Assembly: GCA_963806635.1 (NCBI GenBank)
Contig: CAWDZA010000015.1
Coordinates: forward strand, 1,488,001-1,552,000
Direction of reading: 5' to 3'
DNA from: CAVVEQ01 sp963806635
GTDB taxonomy: Bacteria; Chloroflexota; Anaerolineae; Anaerolineales; Anaerolineaceae
Length of the DNA: 64,000 nt
Shown here: positions 35,746 to 44,588 of the stretch, piece by piece
Layout: each line of letters starts with the position of its first letter
Numbering within the stretch: the stretch's first letter is position 1
Notes under the pieces: generated by a model
Databases searched by the model: none
Seen by the model: only the letters and a program-made list of their open reading frames with translations
What the model was told of the DNA's origin: nothing
Program-made: the position numbers and the translations under genes

Positions 35746-35787
35746 GTAGAACCCGAAAGAAACATGGCTTTTCGGGTTCTTGTCTAC
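35746..35787 (+). terminator. hairpin terminator after the AI-2E pair
   Basis: AGAACCCGAAA/TTTCGGGTTCT stem of 11 pairs (35748-35780), extended outward by GTAGA/TCTAC-like bases. It lies between convergent genes and may serve both. Confidence 0.7.
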
Positions 35788-35836
35788 GGATAATCCAATT
35801 TTCGAATATATTTATCCCCCACCCCATCAAAACCAA

Positions 35837-36148
35837 CTATTTCTTTTCTTGAGCAATCGTTTCTGTTATTAGAAGTTCATCAAACAGGGATCGGTAATAG
35901 ATAAACGCCTGTCTTAATTCTTCTGTATCTGCCTGGTGCTGCTCATTTTTAATTGCGATCGCGCGAGCTGCGCGGTAATTGGTCACAAGTTTGGGATAAC
36001 TGACCGATATATCAGCTGCCCGCTCTTCAAAATCAGATACAGGATAGTCTCGAACATTCATTACTTCCATGATCAGGTGATCTGCCTCAACGGTTGCCTC
36101 TGCAGGTTCGTCTACAAATTTCGATTGCACAGCAGTCCACTCTGCCAA
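35837..36148 (-). CDS. conserved hypothetical protein with FVDEP motif
   Basis: A 103-residue soluble, helical, acidic protein. It begins with EWTAVQSKFVDEPAEATVEA and ends with EELRQAFIYYRSLFDELL, the two halves of a pattern I know from uncharacterised actinobacterial and Chloroflexota proteins, where the same domain often follows a membrane anchor. Here it stands alone, without a membrane helix. It lies 11 bases downstream of a small membrane protein gene on the same strand, which may supply the anchor. Function unknown. Confidence 0.65.
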   Translation of the reverse strand: MAEWTAVQSKFVDEPAEATVEADHLIMEVMNVRDYPVSDFEERAADISVSYPKLVTNYRAARAIAIKNEQHQADTEELRQAFIYYRSLFDELLITETIAQEKK

Positions 36149-36159
36149 ATACCGGTAAA

Positions 36160-36411
36160 TTAATTAATCAATAAATAAATCATGTACCCTGGGGATTCGG
36201 ACCGGTTCTTCAACCCCAGGGCAACAGGCATTATTACCTTATAGAGTTTCCTGACGAAACATGCCACAATCAGTAAGATTAGTCCTGCAAGGACAAGAAA
36301 GAAAGCAAATGGACTCAAAGCAGGAATGGTATGCGTTTGACCGAGGAACGCAAGCACACCAAGGGTAACAGCGATCCACCAGGTAATGTTTTTCGGGGGG
36401 GTTAGTTTCAT
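36160..36411 (-). CDS. small two-helix membrane protein with a doubtful C-terminal extension
   Basis: An 83-residue frame starting at ATG 36411 after AGGAGGAAAAATT. The first 57 residues (KLTPPKNITWWIAVTLGVL to VACFVRKL) form two hydrophobic helices and match a family of about 57-60 residues that normally ends just after the second helix. The last 25 codons run across a hairpin (36187-36221) that looks like a terminator, so a lost stop codon or a one-base error near 36240 is likely. The natural protein would then end near 36238. Function unknown. Confidence 0.6.
   Translation of the reverse strand: MKLTPPKNITWWIAVTLGVLAFLGQTHTIPALSPFAFFLVLAGLILLIVACFVRKLYKVIMPVALGLKNRSESPGYMIYLLIN
36187..36221 (-). 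terminator. hairpin overlapping the end of the small membrane protein frame
   Basis: CCCTGGGG/CCCCAGGG stem of eight pairs with a 19-base interior. The T-rich sequence TGATTTATTTATTG follows on the minus strand. Its place inside the annotated frame suggests that the true stop codon lies upstream of it. Confidence 0.5.
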
Positions 36412-36479
36412 AATTTTTCCTCCTTTCTTTTTTGAATGATGTCCTACGCTTGAACGAAATGTAAGCATTGTTGGACAAT

Positions 36480-37272
36480 CTGGAAAATATGTATTCTCTT
36501 ACAACCTAGCTTATCGATCTTACGGGTTCTTGATCCCTGATCAGCGTCATCGACCGGCAATAACCCGGGCGGTAAACACATGCACTCCGCCGATCCGGGG
36601 GATATTGGTTTATTTAGGCACTGTGCTCGAAATTTGGAATAAAGACCACTGGAGTACCGGGAAGATGATCCCATGCCAGATGCCAATCAAGTTTGTGGAT
36701 ACATATCAGATCTTGATTAACCAAGGGGTTTGGACCATGGCACGTTGATCTTTAACTTACCCGGGAACATCCTTCCCCGTTCGTCGCCCGGGACAGGAGT
36801 ATTCGGCGGATGATCTCTGCATCCCACCAATAGAGAAATTGCAACCAGAAGCCGATAATTTTCGGAATTCCGCATCCCCCAACCCCTTCAGGATGACTAT
36901 TGGCAAGCGCTGCGGGGTCACAATAAAAGATAGACTGGAATCCCATGCCGCCTAGATACATCTTACGGTTATTCATCTAAAAACACATCCAGCACACGGG
37001 GGTATTGCGCTCCGCCATTCGGGGGAGAAAAAAACCCGTGCTGATTGAAATTCGGGGAAATAAATTTGGATGGGAAAATTTCGAATAGCAGAAAAACTCA
37101 GGGAACGAATTATTTATTCATCATGAGCGGATGAGCGTTGCATAGAATCCAGATACCAAACCCGCACGCTTCCCGCTCCGCCCGTCGCGGATGATCTCTG
37201 CATTCACCTTCGCAGCTTTTTTCGAATGCATCCCCCAATCCCTTCAGGATGACTCGCAAGCACTCGGGTCGA
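36480..37272. repeat. non-coding region with degenerate dispersed repeats
   Basis: No protein-like frame is found. Two copies of one element are recognisable in the same orientation: 36785-36930 and 37180-37276. Both contain CGGATGATCTCTGCAT, then CGCATCCCCCAACCCCTTCA (copy 2 with single differences), then GGATGACT, and later GCAAGC with GGGTC. A second, shorter pair (CACTCCGCCGATCCGGGGG near 36584 and CGCTCCGCCATTCGGGGG near 37008) is also present. No terminal inverted repeats or transposase are seen. Copy 2 abuts the truncated glycosyltransferase gene. Confidence 0.6.
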
Positions 37273-38313
37273 TCACACGAATCCGTTCCGGCCATCTTCC
37301 ACCCACTCTCGGGTGGATTCGATATCCCCCACCACCGGCAGGCAGCCGATGGCCATTGCTTCCAGCAGCGAGTTGGGGGTGCCATCATGCTGGGAAACGG
37401 AAACCGAGACCAGGGATCGCTTGAAAAGCTGCCAGAGGTGCGCCTGGGGTAAGAACGGAAGTAATTGGACGCTTTCCGTTATTCCAAGTTTCCCCACCCA
37501 ATCCAGGGCTTCCTTCTGCCCCTGCATTCCGGCGCAGCCAAAGAGCGTATCCGGGGCTTTCTGTAGAACGAGCGGGATCGCCTGAAAAAAGGTGTCATTG
37601 CGGACGCTTCCCGGGCGGAACCCGCGCGGGTTGACCACCAGCGGGCGCGAACCGGGCAGCATCGCGTCGAAGGGGTCAGGCAAACGTAATGCGGCAGCAA
37701 TTTCGTCTAAGTCGATGCCCCCGCCCCCGGGGACCACCAGGGTTGGTTTTCCCTCCCCAAAACCCCATTCCCCGCCCAGGCGGATATCGCGGTGGGCATC
37801 CGCCAGCAGTCCATCAGCCCGGGCAAGCACCGCTCGTGTGCGGGAGGCCATTGCCTTTGATCCGCGGGCGTGAAAGGTTAGATCGTTGCCCCAGATGGAA
37901 ATGGCGAGCGGAATCCCGGAAGGGGTGTAGGCAGCCAGCATGCCTTCAAATGGAATGCGCAGTCCGTGCACAAGATCCGGGTTGGAATGCGCTATAAAGC
38001 GCAGGAATTTATTCTTGTAAATAGGCAGGGTAGCCGGTCCAAGCGTATACCGCCCCCCCATCAACACCGAACGGAAACGCCCAACCAGCTTTCTCATCCC
38101 AGAGGGTCGTTTGCTTCCGGTTTTGCCAGAATCCACCTGGCTGCCGGAAAACGAACCGAAAGCCACCGGGAAGACCTCCAGTAAACGTATACCTTCGAAG
38201 GGCGCGCAGGGGAATGTGGAAGCCAGATCGACTTCGATGCCCGCGGATGCCAGCATCCGCACCCAGCCGCGGGTGATGGGGGAACGCCCGTCAGCAACCA
38301 GCAGAACACGCAT
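37273..38313 (-). CDS. GT4-type glycosyltransferase, C-terminally truncated
   Basis: A 346-residue GT-B glycosyltransferase. The N-terminal domain has VLLVADGRSPITRGWVRMLA and SIWGNDLTFHARGS; the C-terminal domain has LVVNPRGFRPGSV (donor-site loop), LLPFLPQAHLWQLFKRS and the donor-binding DGTPNSLLEAMAIGCLPVV with its E-x7-E region. The frame stops at DGRNGFV, where the family normally continues for some 40-60 residues (LVDP-type loop and last helices). The stop lies exactly where a dispersed repeat begins, so the end has probably been replaced by that repeat. It may still be active or may be a pseudogene. The upstream neighbour is another GT4 gene, three bases away. Confidence 0.8.
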   Translation of the reverse strand: MRVLLVADGRSPITRGWVRMLASAGIEVDLASTFPCAPFEGIRLLEVFPVAFGSFSGSQVDSGKTGSKRPSGMRKLVGRFRSVLMGGRYTLGPATLPIYKNKFLRFIAHSNPDLVHGLRIPFEGMLAAYTPSGIPLAISIWGNDLTFHARGSKAMASRTRAVLARADGLLADAHRDIRLGGEWGFGEGKPTLVVPGGGGIDLDEIAAALRLPDPFDAMLPGSRPLVVNPRGFRPGSVRNDTFFQAIPLVLQKAPDTLFGCAGMQGQKEALDWVGKLGITESVQLLPFLPQAHLWQLFKRSLVSVSVSQHDGTPNSLLEAMAIGCLPVVGDIESTREWVEDGRNGFV

Positions 38314-38316
38314 CCC

Positions 38317-39441
38317 CTAGCCCCCCTTCCGGGTTGCATTCGAGAGCGTGAACAGGATCGCCTTTTTGAAACCCTCCACCATTCTCTCCAGATTGATCTC
38401 CCGGGAAACGATGCGGTAGGATTCCAGCCCCATCGCGCGCAGGATGGAAATATCCCGCAGTGCCAGGGTAATGGTCTTGGTCAGTTCATCCAAATGCCCC
38501 GGGGTAACCCGCCAGCCGTTTTCCGGCCGGACGAGGTCCTCCTGGGTGCCATCCGCCTCGGCAACGATCACCGGCAGGGCAAAGCTCATCGCCTGTTGCA
38601 CCGCCAGCCCTCCGGTCCCGGGTAGCACAAAGAGATCGGCCTTGGAGAATTTTTCCTCGAGCTCCTTGCCCTGCAGCGCACCAAAAAAAACAGCGCGCGG
38701 GTATACGCTTTTCGCTTTTTCCCGCAACGCGTCAAGCGCGGGACCGTCGCCGACGATCCAAAGTTCCGGCTGCATCCCTTCGGGCTGCCCGGCGCACGCC
38801 TCCAGCAGCAGGTCAACCCGCTTGCGTTCCTGCAATCTGCCCACAAAGAGAAGTTGAATTTCCGCGGCGGTGGCAGTCGGTTTTCGCTCCGGGGCGGAAT
38901 GAGAAGGTTTCCCAGCCACCGCATTGCAGGCGGTGAAGATACGCTCGGGGGGAATGCCCAACCGCGCGTATTGATCTGCTCCAGTCTGGGAATAGGCGAT
39001 GATCGCGTCATAGGCAAAAAGCACGCTGCGCCGGTAGGATTCCAGGAATGGCGCAAAAAAACCGTGGAATTCCGGTGCACCCAATCCCCACCCGATGACG
39101 CCGCCCCCCCTGCTTTTCACCGCGCGAATCGCAGCCACTGTGGTGCGGGTGCGCGGGTTCGCCTCGCAGATCAAAATATCTGGGTCCCATTCCCTCACCC
39201 AATCCAGGATGTTGGTTTGCCAGAGCACTCCGCCGAGATTGAACGGCAGGCGGTGGTTATTGGCTTGATAGCGCTGGCAGACTGATGGTTCCCCGGTTAA
39301 TACACCTTCCGCGGAAAGCGGATCACCTGCATAAATGGATAGCCCCCCTTCGCACTCACCAGCCAGCATGTCGAAGAAAGGAACCCGGTAGGCAGGCAGG
39401 ATGCGCTGCTGGATGCCCAGCCGAACCGGAAGTTGGGTCAT
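38317..39441 (-). CDS. GT4-type glycosyltransferase
   Basis: A 374-residue GT-B enzyme. The acceptor domain starts RLGIQQRILPAYRVPFFDML, and the donor domain has LLFVGRLQERKRVDLLLEA (about 205-223), LWIVGDGPALDAL, VFFGALQGKELEEKFSKADLFVLP and an LAVQQAMSFALPVIVAEADGT donor-binding loop, with Gln where the first Glu of E-x7-E is usual. The protein would transfer a sugar to a lipid or polysaccharide acceptor. Its ATG overlaps the sbcC stop (ATGA), which ties it to the nuclease operon, an unusual partnership. Confidence 0.85.
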   Translation of the reverse strand: MTQLPVRLGIQQRILPAYRVPFFDMLAGECEGGLSIYAGDPLSAEGVLTGEPSVCQRYQANNHRLPFNLGGVLWQTNILDWVREWDPDILICEANPRTRTTVAAIRAVKSRGGGVIGWGLGAPEFHGFFAPFLESYRRSVLFAYDAIIAYSQTGADQYARLGIPPERIFTACNAVAGKPSHSAPERKPTATAAEIQLLFVGRLQERKRVDLLLEACAGQPEGMQPELWIVGDGPALDALREKAKSVYPRAVFFGALQGKELEEKFSKADLFVLPGTGGLAVQQAMSFALPVIVAEADGTQEDLVRPENGWRVTPGHLDELTKTITLALRDISILRAMGLESYRIVSREINLERMVEGFKKAILFTLSNATRKGG

Positions 39442-42001
39442 TCCACCACCACCGTGGCTCGCGAGCCCTTCGAGGTCTTTTCCACCTCGATCCGGGTGGG
39501 GAAGGCGTCCTTGAGCTCTTCAAGATGGGTGATCACCAGGATGAGGGCAAAATCGGGCCGCACCATATTAATGGCTTCCACCAGGCGCTGGCGGCCTTCC
39601 GCGTCCTGGCTGCCGAAGCCCTCGTCGATCACCAGGGTTCGCAGCCTTGCCCCTGCCCGCTGGGCCAGCATATGCGAGAGCGCCAATCGGATGGCGAAAT
39701 TAATGCGGAAGGCTTCGCCGCCAGAATAGAGCTCGTATTCCCGCGTTCCGGCCGCGTCGCTGATGAGGATATCCAGGGTCTCCTTTTTATCCTCGCGTTT
39801 TTTATCCTTGTATTCTTTCTGGGTGTCAAAGTGGATGGACATGCTGCCGTTGGTGAGACGGTCAAGCAAATCCTCTGCCCGGGTCTCGATCTCGGGCAGC
39901 GCCTGTTCGATGAGCATGGCTGGCAATCCCTCGCGGCTGAAAGCGCGATCCAGGATCTTTAGCCGCGAAATTCGCCCGGTGATCTCATCAATTTCAACAT
40001 TCAGGGTATCCTTTCGGATTTTTTGACCTGCCAGAACATCCACATTCTGTTGCGCGGCGCCTGTCTCGCGGGTCAGCCGGCTTTCTTCCTCCCTTGCCTG
40101 CCGCAATTCGGTTTCCAACGCAACCAGATCCGCCAAACCGGAGGATTCCTGCGCATACTCCCGGGTGGCATTATCCGCAATTTCCTTTTTCTCGGTCAGT
40201 TCCTTTTCAAACGTTTTCGCCTGTTTTTCAAGGTTTTCGATCTCCCGCGTGAGCTGCTCCAGGGAGGCCCGGGCCTTGCCCAGCTCGGTGCGTTCCTCTT
40301 CAAAATTTCGCCCCTCCAGCTCTGCCTGGCGGGCGATCCGGTGTTTATCCGCATCATATCCAAGGTTTTCAACCTGCGCATCCAGTTCCAGCAATTTTTT
40401 CCGCGCTGGCAGCGCGAACTCTTCAGTTTGCAGCAGGGAATCCACACTACCAGGAGCTTTTCACCGCCGGATTTCCAGGTTTCGAGCAGTTCGGCTTTGG
40501 TGTTGCGTTCCAAATCCACCCGGCTGTGCGCGACCTGCAATTTCTCGCGTTCCTCAGCGGCAGCTAACAGCTCCTTCAGCTCCTTTTCCAGCGCGGCAAT
40601 TTCCATGGCGCAAGTTTCCGCCCCAGCCTTGTTGGCGCGGTGCTTATCCCCCAGCTCGCGTCCTTCCCGTTCGAGTGATTCAATGATCTTATCCCGTTCA
40701 GATATTTGGAGGTCTTTCCCACAGGTGGGGCAGACCGGTTCCTCTATCTCCTGCAGAGATACCTGCCTGGCTTTGATCTCATCCATCTGCTCGCGTAAAT
40801 GCTTGTTCTGTTCCTCCAGGGCGCCGCGCCTTTCCACCCTCTCCGCCAGGTCTGCTTCCACCTTCGTTCGGTCTTCCAACCTGGCTGCCAGCATCTCCAG
40901 CCTGGCGGCTTGCTCCTTCCACTGGGTTTCCAGCCCCGGGAGGGTTTTCTCTGCTTCGAGGATCTGTTTCTGCTGTTCCAGGAGCTGTCTTTGCTCGGTT
41001 AAAAGCTTCGCCCGCTCGGTTTCGATCTCCATGCGCGGAGCATTACGCTTTTCATCCAGTGCGTGGAAGCTTTCAGCCAGACGGTCCCATTTTTCCAGTT
41101 CTTCCCGGGATCGCTGCCAATCAGCATACCCGGCTTCTATCTCTGACGAACGCACAACGATTTCATTGAATTCTCTTTGCTCTTCCCGGCGGGCACCCAA
41201 CATTGACCTGGTTTCCTCAAGATCAGCCGCGGACTTCTGTGCCTGTTGAACTAAAAGATCCGCGTTCTGCTTTTTGCCAGCCAGCACCGCAGCCATTTTC
41301 CCAGCCGTTTCAAACGATTGCTGCCGGGTTTGCCGCAGTTCAGCAGCCCGGGTAAGAGTATCTTTGAGCTGATCCAGTTTTTCCCGTCGCGCGGATTCCT
41401 CATTCAGCTCCGCGAGCACCTCATCCAGGATGGCATTCTTCGCCGATTTATCGCGGTCCAACCCACGGATCATCTCCCCGGTGGTCTCCCGGTAGTGGTC
41501 CCATTCCTCCAAACCGAGGATGGTCGAAAGGATCCGTTTGCGTTCCCCCGGGGTTTGCTGGGCAAATTGATCCGCTTTCCCCTGCAGAAAAAAGGACGCA
41601 TTGATGAAGGTTTCATAATCCAGCCGCAGTGTGTGAATGATCTGAGCCTGTGTCTGGCTTACGGTTGCTTCGGTGAGTGGTTTCCAATCCCCCGCCGCGG
41701 TCCTGATAAAAAACTCAAGCTGGGTGCTCTTTCCGCGTGGGCGGATGCGCTGCACCCGGTAGCGCAGGTCTTCATAATCAAATTCCAGGCTCACTTCGGC
41801 TGCCTGGGCATGCGAATTGATCACCGAATCATCCCGCCGCCGGGCTTCCCCGAATAGCACCCAGGTGATGGCATCCAAAAGCGAACTTTTCCCGGCCCCA
41901 TTCAACCCCGAGATGCAGGCAAGTTCCACCGGGGAAAGATCGATCTCGCAGGGTTCCTGGTAGGAAAGAAAACCAGATATTTTGAGAATTCGCGGGATCA
42001 T
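39438..42001 (-). CDS. sbcC: SbcC-type nuclease ATPase, one frame change
   Basis: About 850 residues, the SMC-like partner of SbcD in a double-strand-end nuclease. Walker A is GLNGAGKSSLLDAI (near residue 34). Long coiled coils flank a zinc hook CPTCGKDL near residue 424. The C-terminal half has the ABC signature YSGGEAFRINFAIRLALS and Walker B LRTLVIDEGFGSQD. The frame breaks near 40440; the two pieces overlap and read through in collinear order. The start overlaps the stop of the CorC-like gene and the stop overlaps the next glycosyltransferase. The intact motifs suggest a working enzyme and a sequencing error. Confidence 0.9.
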
Positions 42002-43323
42002 ACCTGCAGCTCGTCGATCGGCGGGGAAGAAATTTTACTGATCAGGATCTTATCCACCCGGCGGTTATCCATATCCACAACTTCAAAACGGAATCCCAGC
42101 AGTTCAAAATGCTGCCCGCTGTATGGCACCCTGCCCAGGGTGGACATTACAAAACCGCCGGCGGTCTGGTAACCCGCGCGGTCCTCATCCGGAAGCTCTT
42201 TCAGCTCCAGCAATTCCTTCATTTCCTCCACCGGAAGCATGCCATCCAGCAGCCAGGAGCCATCCTCGCGGACAAGCACTTCCGGTTCTGCAGGACCGCT
42301 CTGGTCGGGGATCTCGCCAATGATATCGGTGAGTACATCGTGCAAGGTGACGATCCCAAGCACGCCGCCGTATTCATCGATCACAACGCCAAAATCCGCG
42401 CCTTTCTGCTTGAATTGCTCCAGCATGGTCAGCGCAGACATGCTCTCCGGAATAAAGAGAGCTGGCTTGACTAGTGTGGAAAAATCGATGGGTTGATCGC
42501 GGACACAGCTAGCCAGCAGTTCCTTGGAGTTCAGGATCCCCTGGATGTGATCCAGCTCACCGCTGCTCACAGGATAGCGGGCATAGTGGCCGTTGGCCAC
42601 CTGATGGATGATTTCATCCGGGGTATCTTCAATGTCGATCCACTCAACCTCGGTTCGCGGGGTCATAATGCCATCGGCTGTGCGGTCGCCAAAGCGGAAG
42701 ATGCTTTCCACCATATCCTGCTCGCTCTCCTCCACGATCCCCATCACGGTACCCTGGTCGATCAAGTCCATGATCTCATCCTCAGTGACCGCCTGTTCCT
42801 GCGAGGTTTTCACCCGCAGGAGCTTTAATCCCCATTCGGTGGATTTACCTAATATGTAAACCGCCGGGCGGGTGATGGTTTCCATGACCTTCATGACCCC
42901 TGAGACGCGCAGAGCGATCTGTTCCGGTGCGTTCAATGCCAGGCGTTTGGGGATCAACTCGCCGATCACCAGGGTCAGGTAGGTGATCAGCAGTACCACC
43001 AGGAAGATCGATAATCCGCTCGCAACGGGTGCCAGCAACGGCACCTGGCCAAGAAAGGCAGCCAGGTTATTCCCCAGCGCCGCCGACCCGATGGCACCGG
43101 TGAGAATTGCCACCAGCGTTATTCCTATCTGCACGGTGGAAAGCAGCCGGTTGTGGGATGAGGTTAGTTCAAGAGCAGATCTGGCGCGTTTATCCCCCTC
43201 CTCATCGAGCTGCTCCAGCCGCACCCGGCGGGCAGAAAGCAAGGCGATCTCGGACATGGCGAAGAATCCGTTGGCAATGATCAGCAGGAGAATTATTGTG
43301 ATCTGCAGCAGCGAATTGGACAC
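41998..43323 (-). CDS. HlyC/CorC (UPF0053) family membrane CBS protein
   Basis: A 441-residue protein with an N-terminal CNNM/DUF21 membrane domain of four helices (about 1-190; NGFFAMSEIALLSARRVRLEQL, IGITLVAILTGAIG), two CBS domains (about 205-340; GIMTPRTEVEWID and FGVVIDEYGGVLGIVTLHDVL) and a CorC_HlyC domain (about 350-435; GFVMSTLGRVPYSGQHFE). The family includes Mg2+/Co2+ exporters of the CorB/CNNM type with ATP/Mg-sensing CBS domains. It is inserted between sbcD and sbcC with overlapping start and stop codons on both sides, so all three are translationally coupled. Confidence 0.92.
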   Translation of the reverse strand: MSNSLLQITIILLLIIANGFFAMSEIALLSARRVRLEQLDEEGDKRARSALELTSSHNRLLSTVQIGITLVAILTGAIGSAALGNNLAAFLGQVPLLAPVASGLSIFLVVLLITYLTLVIGELIPKRLALNAPEQIALRVSGVMKVMETITRPAVYILGKSTEWGLKLLRVKTSQEQAVTEDEIMDLIDQGTVMGIVEESEQDMVESIFRFGDRTADGIMTPRTEVEWIDIEDTPDEIIHQVANGHYARYPVSSGELDHIQGILNSKELLASCVRDQPIDFSTLVKPALFIPESMSALTMLEQFKQKGADFGVVIDEYGGVLGIVTLHDVLTDIIGEIPDQSGPAEPEVLVREDGSWLLDGMLPVEEMKELLELKELPDEDRAGYQTAGGFVMSTLGRVPYSGQHFELLGFRFEVVDMDNRRVDKILISKISSPPIDELQV

Positions 43324-43324
43324 C

Positions 43325-44584
43325 TCATACCTCCTCTTCCGCCCGGCTGCGCCGGATGACTTCTTCGATCAAAGGCTTCAATTCCACCAGATCTTGGTCT
43401 GTGATCTTCTTATCTTTCAAATATAAAAGCATCAATTCAACTGGTGTCAGGCTCGCAAGCGAATCCCCCCCGCTCAGGCGGATGCGGGCTTCCACCTGCG
43501 GTCTTCGAATGAAATGAAATTCCAGAGCCCCGGCAGCATTTTCGCGGATACTCGGTTCGTCAATCAACCCCTCCCAGGAACGCGGGTACTCAATAACAAG
43601 TCGCACAACGGAATCTTTCATCTCCTCCACGCCGGGTAGTGCGCTATTTACGCGGGTGCGGAACTCCTGCGCAGAGGGCATGCTCTCCCCGGTTTCAAAC
43701 CGCAGGAAACGGTCGAAGAACCTCCGCCCGTGAAGCTCGCGGAACTCGTACGAAGTTTTTCCCTTGCCCACTTCGGCGATCACGAAATATTTCCGGTCTT
43801 GCGCTTCACCAAAATCCACCCGCTCGATCGAACCCGGGTAAATGACAGGCGGATGATGCCCCTCGTTTACATCCTGCGCATGGTGAATGTGCCCAAGCGC
43901 CACGTAATCCAGGCGGACATCGCGCACCAGTCCGCCGGGCAGGATGAGATCCGAGCCGAGCATCACGCTGCGCTCGTTGCCAAAAACCGCATTCTGCACC
44001 GAGGCGTGCGCCGTGAGGATCAATGGCAGACCGGGGTCAGCCTGGGCGATCCAGGTTTCCACAACCTGCTCGATCAGAGTCTCCATCTCGGTGTTCACCC
44101 GCTCAGCTTCCATCACCCCGGCTTCTTGCGATGCCAGGAACCCGGAGCGGGTGATCCAGGGCAGCCCGATCACCTGGAGAGGCAGCCCCCAAAGTTCATC
44201 GGGACCGAGCAGTTCGGGTTTCGAGATCACCCGCAGATATGGCACCTGGAGGGTATCGAATTCGTGCAATGTATTCGCCCGGCCGGCAGCGGGGGAAAGG
44301 TCGTGGTTGCCAACAACGAGAAGGGTGGGGATCTGTGCCTGCGAGAGGCGCATCATGCGGCGGCCCCATTCGCGCTGGTAAGTCGGGGAGGGATTGCGGT
44401 CCTTATAGGCATCCCCGGCAAAGATGACCAGGTCCACCTTTTCGTCGAGCGCGGCATCGACGATCGTATCCAGGGCGCGTAGAAAATCCTGCACACGAAC
44501 GGGCAGGCCGGTGAGAGGGTCATGCCGGCCCTGGCCGGCAGCCATATCGATGTGCGCGTCAGCAAAATGCAGGATGCGGATCAT
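43325..44584 (-). CDS. sbcD: SbcD-type exonuclease subunit
   Basis: A 419-residue metallophosphoesterase, the nuclease subunit of SbcCD. Metal-binding motifs in order are LHFADAHIDM (residues 5-14), LVIFAGDAYKDRNPS (Asp), LLVVGNHDLSPAA (Asn/His), LILTAHASV and ALGHIHHAQ. The family usually has GDLFD; here it is GDAYKDR, conserving the metal-binding Asp. The C-terminal 130 residues form the capping domain. It acts with SbcC on hairpins, replication intermediates and DNA ends. It starts four bases after the C39 peptidase stop, so that gene may head the operon. Confidence 0.92.
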   Translation of the reverse strand: MIRILHFADAHIDMAAGQGRHDPLTGLPVRVQDFLRALDTIVDAALDEKVDLVIFAGDAYKDRNPSPTYQREWGRRMMRLSQAQIPTLLVVGNHDLSPAAGRANTLHEFDTLQVPYLRVISKPELLGPDELWGLPLQVIGLPWITRSGFLASQEAGVMEAERVNTEMETLIEQVVETWIAQADPGLPLILTAHASVQNAVFGNERSVMLGSDLILPGGLVRDVRLDYVALGHIHHAQDVNEGHHPPVIYPGSIERVDFGEAQDRKYFVIAEVGKGKTSYEFRELHGRRFFDRFLRFETGESMPSAQEFRTRVNSALPGVEEMKDSVVRLVIEYPRSWEGLIDEPSIRENAAGALEFHFIRRPQVEARIRLSGGDSLASLTPVELMLLYLKDKKITDQDLVELKPLIEEVIRRSRAEEEV

Positions 44585-44588
44585 CTGG

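Noticed and set aside
36480..37276. Insertion sequence with transposase
   Set aside because: The repeats contain no transposase-like frame, DDE residues or terminal inverted repeats; minus-strand ORFs there are repeat translations.
40023..41249. 408-codon plus-strand ORF opposite sbcC
   Set aside because: It is made of Ser/Arg/Leu-rich low-complexity sequence and lies antisense to the clear SbcC coiled-coil region.
39438..44584. sbcC/sbcD as part of an anti-phage defence island
   Set aside because: The pair is an ordinary DNA-repair nuclease; no restriction, CRISPR, toxin-antitoxin or other defence gene is adjacent.
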